A program made the translations under genes and the position numbers. Below are positions 62,792 to 64,000 of a DNA stretch of 64,000 nt, one piece after another; position 1 is the stretch's first letter, and each line of letters opens with the position of its first letter. The notes below the pieces were generated by a model. The model searched no databases, was not told where the DNA came from, and worked only from the letters and a program-made list of their open reading frames with translations. Origin of the DNA: Pollutimonas sp036675275 (GTDB taxonomy: Bacteria > Pseudomonadota > Gammaproteobacteria > Burkholderiales > Burkholderiaceae_B); contig JAKFFG010000006.1 of NCBI GenBank assembly GCA_036675275.1, positions 124,001 to 188,000 on the forward strand. Reading direction: 5' to 3'.

Positions 62792-64000
62792 GCCGGCGCA
62801 GCTCGCCAAGTTTGAACAGATTGCTTACGCAACGTCCGCAAATCATGGGGTGTTCCGGGTCGATGCCCACGTCTTCCCGGTGATGCCAGCAACGTTCGCA
62901 TTTCGCATGCTTGGTGGGATTGACGATAATGCGTAGTGCGCCTTCGGCGGGATGCAGATTGGCGCGCGACACAATTAACACGAAACGCAGGTCATCTTCC
63001 AGGCTGGCGAGCAACTGGTAGTCATTCCCGGAAGCGTAGATGTCCAGCTCGGCGGCCAGTGATGAACCGATTTCCCCCGACGTGCGGACCTCTTCGATTT
63101 TGCGCATGACTTCAGCGCGAATCTCGCGCAGGCGATCCCATTTGGCGCGCAACAGTGCCGCGTCGACCTGATCAGGCAAGGCGTGAAAAAGCTCGGTGAA
63201 GATGCTTGGGACTTCCCGGCCCTCGTGCAGGTCTTTCCATGCTTCCTCGGCCGTAAAGGACACGACCGGAGCAAGGAGCTTGATAAGCGTATGGGTGATG
63301 TGGTGAACCGCTGTTTGGGCGGACCGGCGCGCCACGCTGTCTTTGCCGGCGGTGTATAGCCGGTCTTTAAGCACATCCAGATAGAAAGCGCCCAGGTCTT
63401 CAGAACAAAAGATTTGAAGACGCGACACAATGGGATGGAATTCGTAGCGCTTGTAATTGGCCAGCGTCTCTGCCTGCATGGCGGCAGTCATGGCGAGCGC
63501 ATAGCGGTCGATCTCGAACATATGTTCGAGTTCGACGCTGTCGGTTGCCGCATTGAAGTCCTGCAAATTGCCCAGCAGGAACTTCAATGTATTGCGGATG
63601 CGGCGATAGCCTTCCACGACACGTTTCAGAATTTCGTCGGAAATTGAAAGCTCGCCGGAATAGTCGGTAGACGCGGTCCATAGGCGAAGGATTTCCGCGC
63701 CCAGCGAGTCAGATACTTTTTGCGGCGCGATTACGTTGCCCACGGACTTGCTCATTTTCCGCCCTTGGCCATCGACCACGAATCCGTGCGTCAACAAGGC
63801 CTTGTAGGGAGGGCGGCCATACAGCATGCAGCCGGTGAGCAATGATGAATGGAACCAGCCGCGATGCTGATCCGAACCTTCAAGATACAGATCGGCGGGC
63901 CATGCGAGGTCATCGGCGTGCGAGCCTTTGACGCTGTGGTCCTGGCCGCCGAGTACCGTGGCGTGCGTGGTGCCCGAGTCGAACCACACGTCCAGCGTGT
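62784..64000 (-). CDS. ileS: Isoleucyl-tRNA synthetase, C-terminal part cut by window edge
   Basis: The 405 codons at the right edge are the C-terminal part of a class I synthetase that charges tRNA-Ile. 'GRKMSKSVGNVIAPQKVSDS' is the KMSKS loop, and the C-terminal zinc ribbon is 'CERCWHHREDVG' with 'CGRC'. The N-terminal half with the HIGH motif is beyond the edge. The 3' end overlaps the lspA start by 8 bp, so both are probably cotranscribed. Confidence 0.96.
   Translation of the reverse strand, partial: TLDVWFDSGTTHATVLGGQDHSVKGSHADDLAWPADLYLEGSDQHRGWFHSSLLTGCMLYGRPPYKALLTHGFVVDGQGRKMSKSVGNVIAPQKVSDSLGAEILRLWTASTDYSGELSISDEILKRVVEGYRRIRNTLKFLLGNLQDFNAATDSVELEHMFEIDRYALAMTAAMQAETLANYKRYEFHPIVSRLQIFCSEDLGAFYLDVLKDRLYTAGKDSVARRSAQTAVHHITHTLIKLLAPVVSFTAEEAWKDLHEGREVPSIFTELFHALPDQVDAALLRAKWDRLREIRAEVMRKIEEVRTSGEIGSSLAAELDIYASGNDYQLLASLEDDLRFVLIVSRANLHPAEGALRIIVNPTKHAKCERCWHHREDVGIDPEHPMICGRCVSNLFKLGELRRHA

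Overview
The window is a piece of a Burkholderiales chromosome, most like the family Alcaligenaceae (Bordetella, Achromobacter, Pusillimonas and relatives). The evidence is the moderately high GC, the gene orders exbB-exbD-lpxK-Trm112-kdsB-adk, clpS-clpA-pqiABC and ileS-lspA-coaBC, and the sequences of the housekeeping proteins. The genus is an inference.

Positions 1 to about 26,270 are the right part of a prophage; its left end lies outside the window. The leftward strand carries a replication and recombination operon: AlpA-like HTH, BRO antirepressor, Sak4-like ATPase, a possible ssDNA-binding partner, DUF6511, Cas4-like nuclease, small HTH, P4-type primase-helicase, RuvC-like resolvase, DUF6362 and a ParB-methyltransferase fusion. 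A packaging and head module follows: HNH, TerS, TerL, HK97-type portal, ClpP-like protease and a major capsid gene cut by the window edge. Several genes run against this order and look like cargo: a DUF3024 gene and a lipoprotein gene between TerS and TerL, a decayed HNH endonuclease gene, a secreted SH3-like protein and an unrecognised 735-residue protein.

From 20,226 to 23,365 a rightward, tightly coupled operon encodes a small protein, a DUF2924 protein, a large serine recombinase (the likely integrase), two tandem paralogous HTH proteins and another small protein. A leftward four-gene set follows (23,392-25,923): an HNH_2 endonuclease, a uracil-DNA-glycosylase-like protein, a PD-(D/E)XK-like protein and a membrane-anchored protein. 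It looks like a defence cassette. The prophage ends before tRNA-Ala(CGC), which keeps its own terminator.

From 26,311 to the right end the sequence is ordinary chromosome: arginine biosynthesis (argG, argF), a MotA/MotB-like pair, a 2-hydroxyacid dehydrogenase, rpsT, murJ, an SDR dehydrogenase, adk, the kdsB/lpxK/exbBD envelope group, xseA, sodB, a pcaF-like thiolase, DUF192, a cold-shock gene, clpS-clpA, pqiABC, putA, a five-gene branched-chain amino acid ABC transporter, dut, a DedA protein, coaBC, lspA and the 3' part of ileS.

The strongest unexplained signals are a 96-bp nested co-centred palindrome next to the primase gene (10,047-10,142), the four-gene nuclease/glycosylase cassette, the orphan 735-residue protein, and phased repeats upstream of the early operon.
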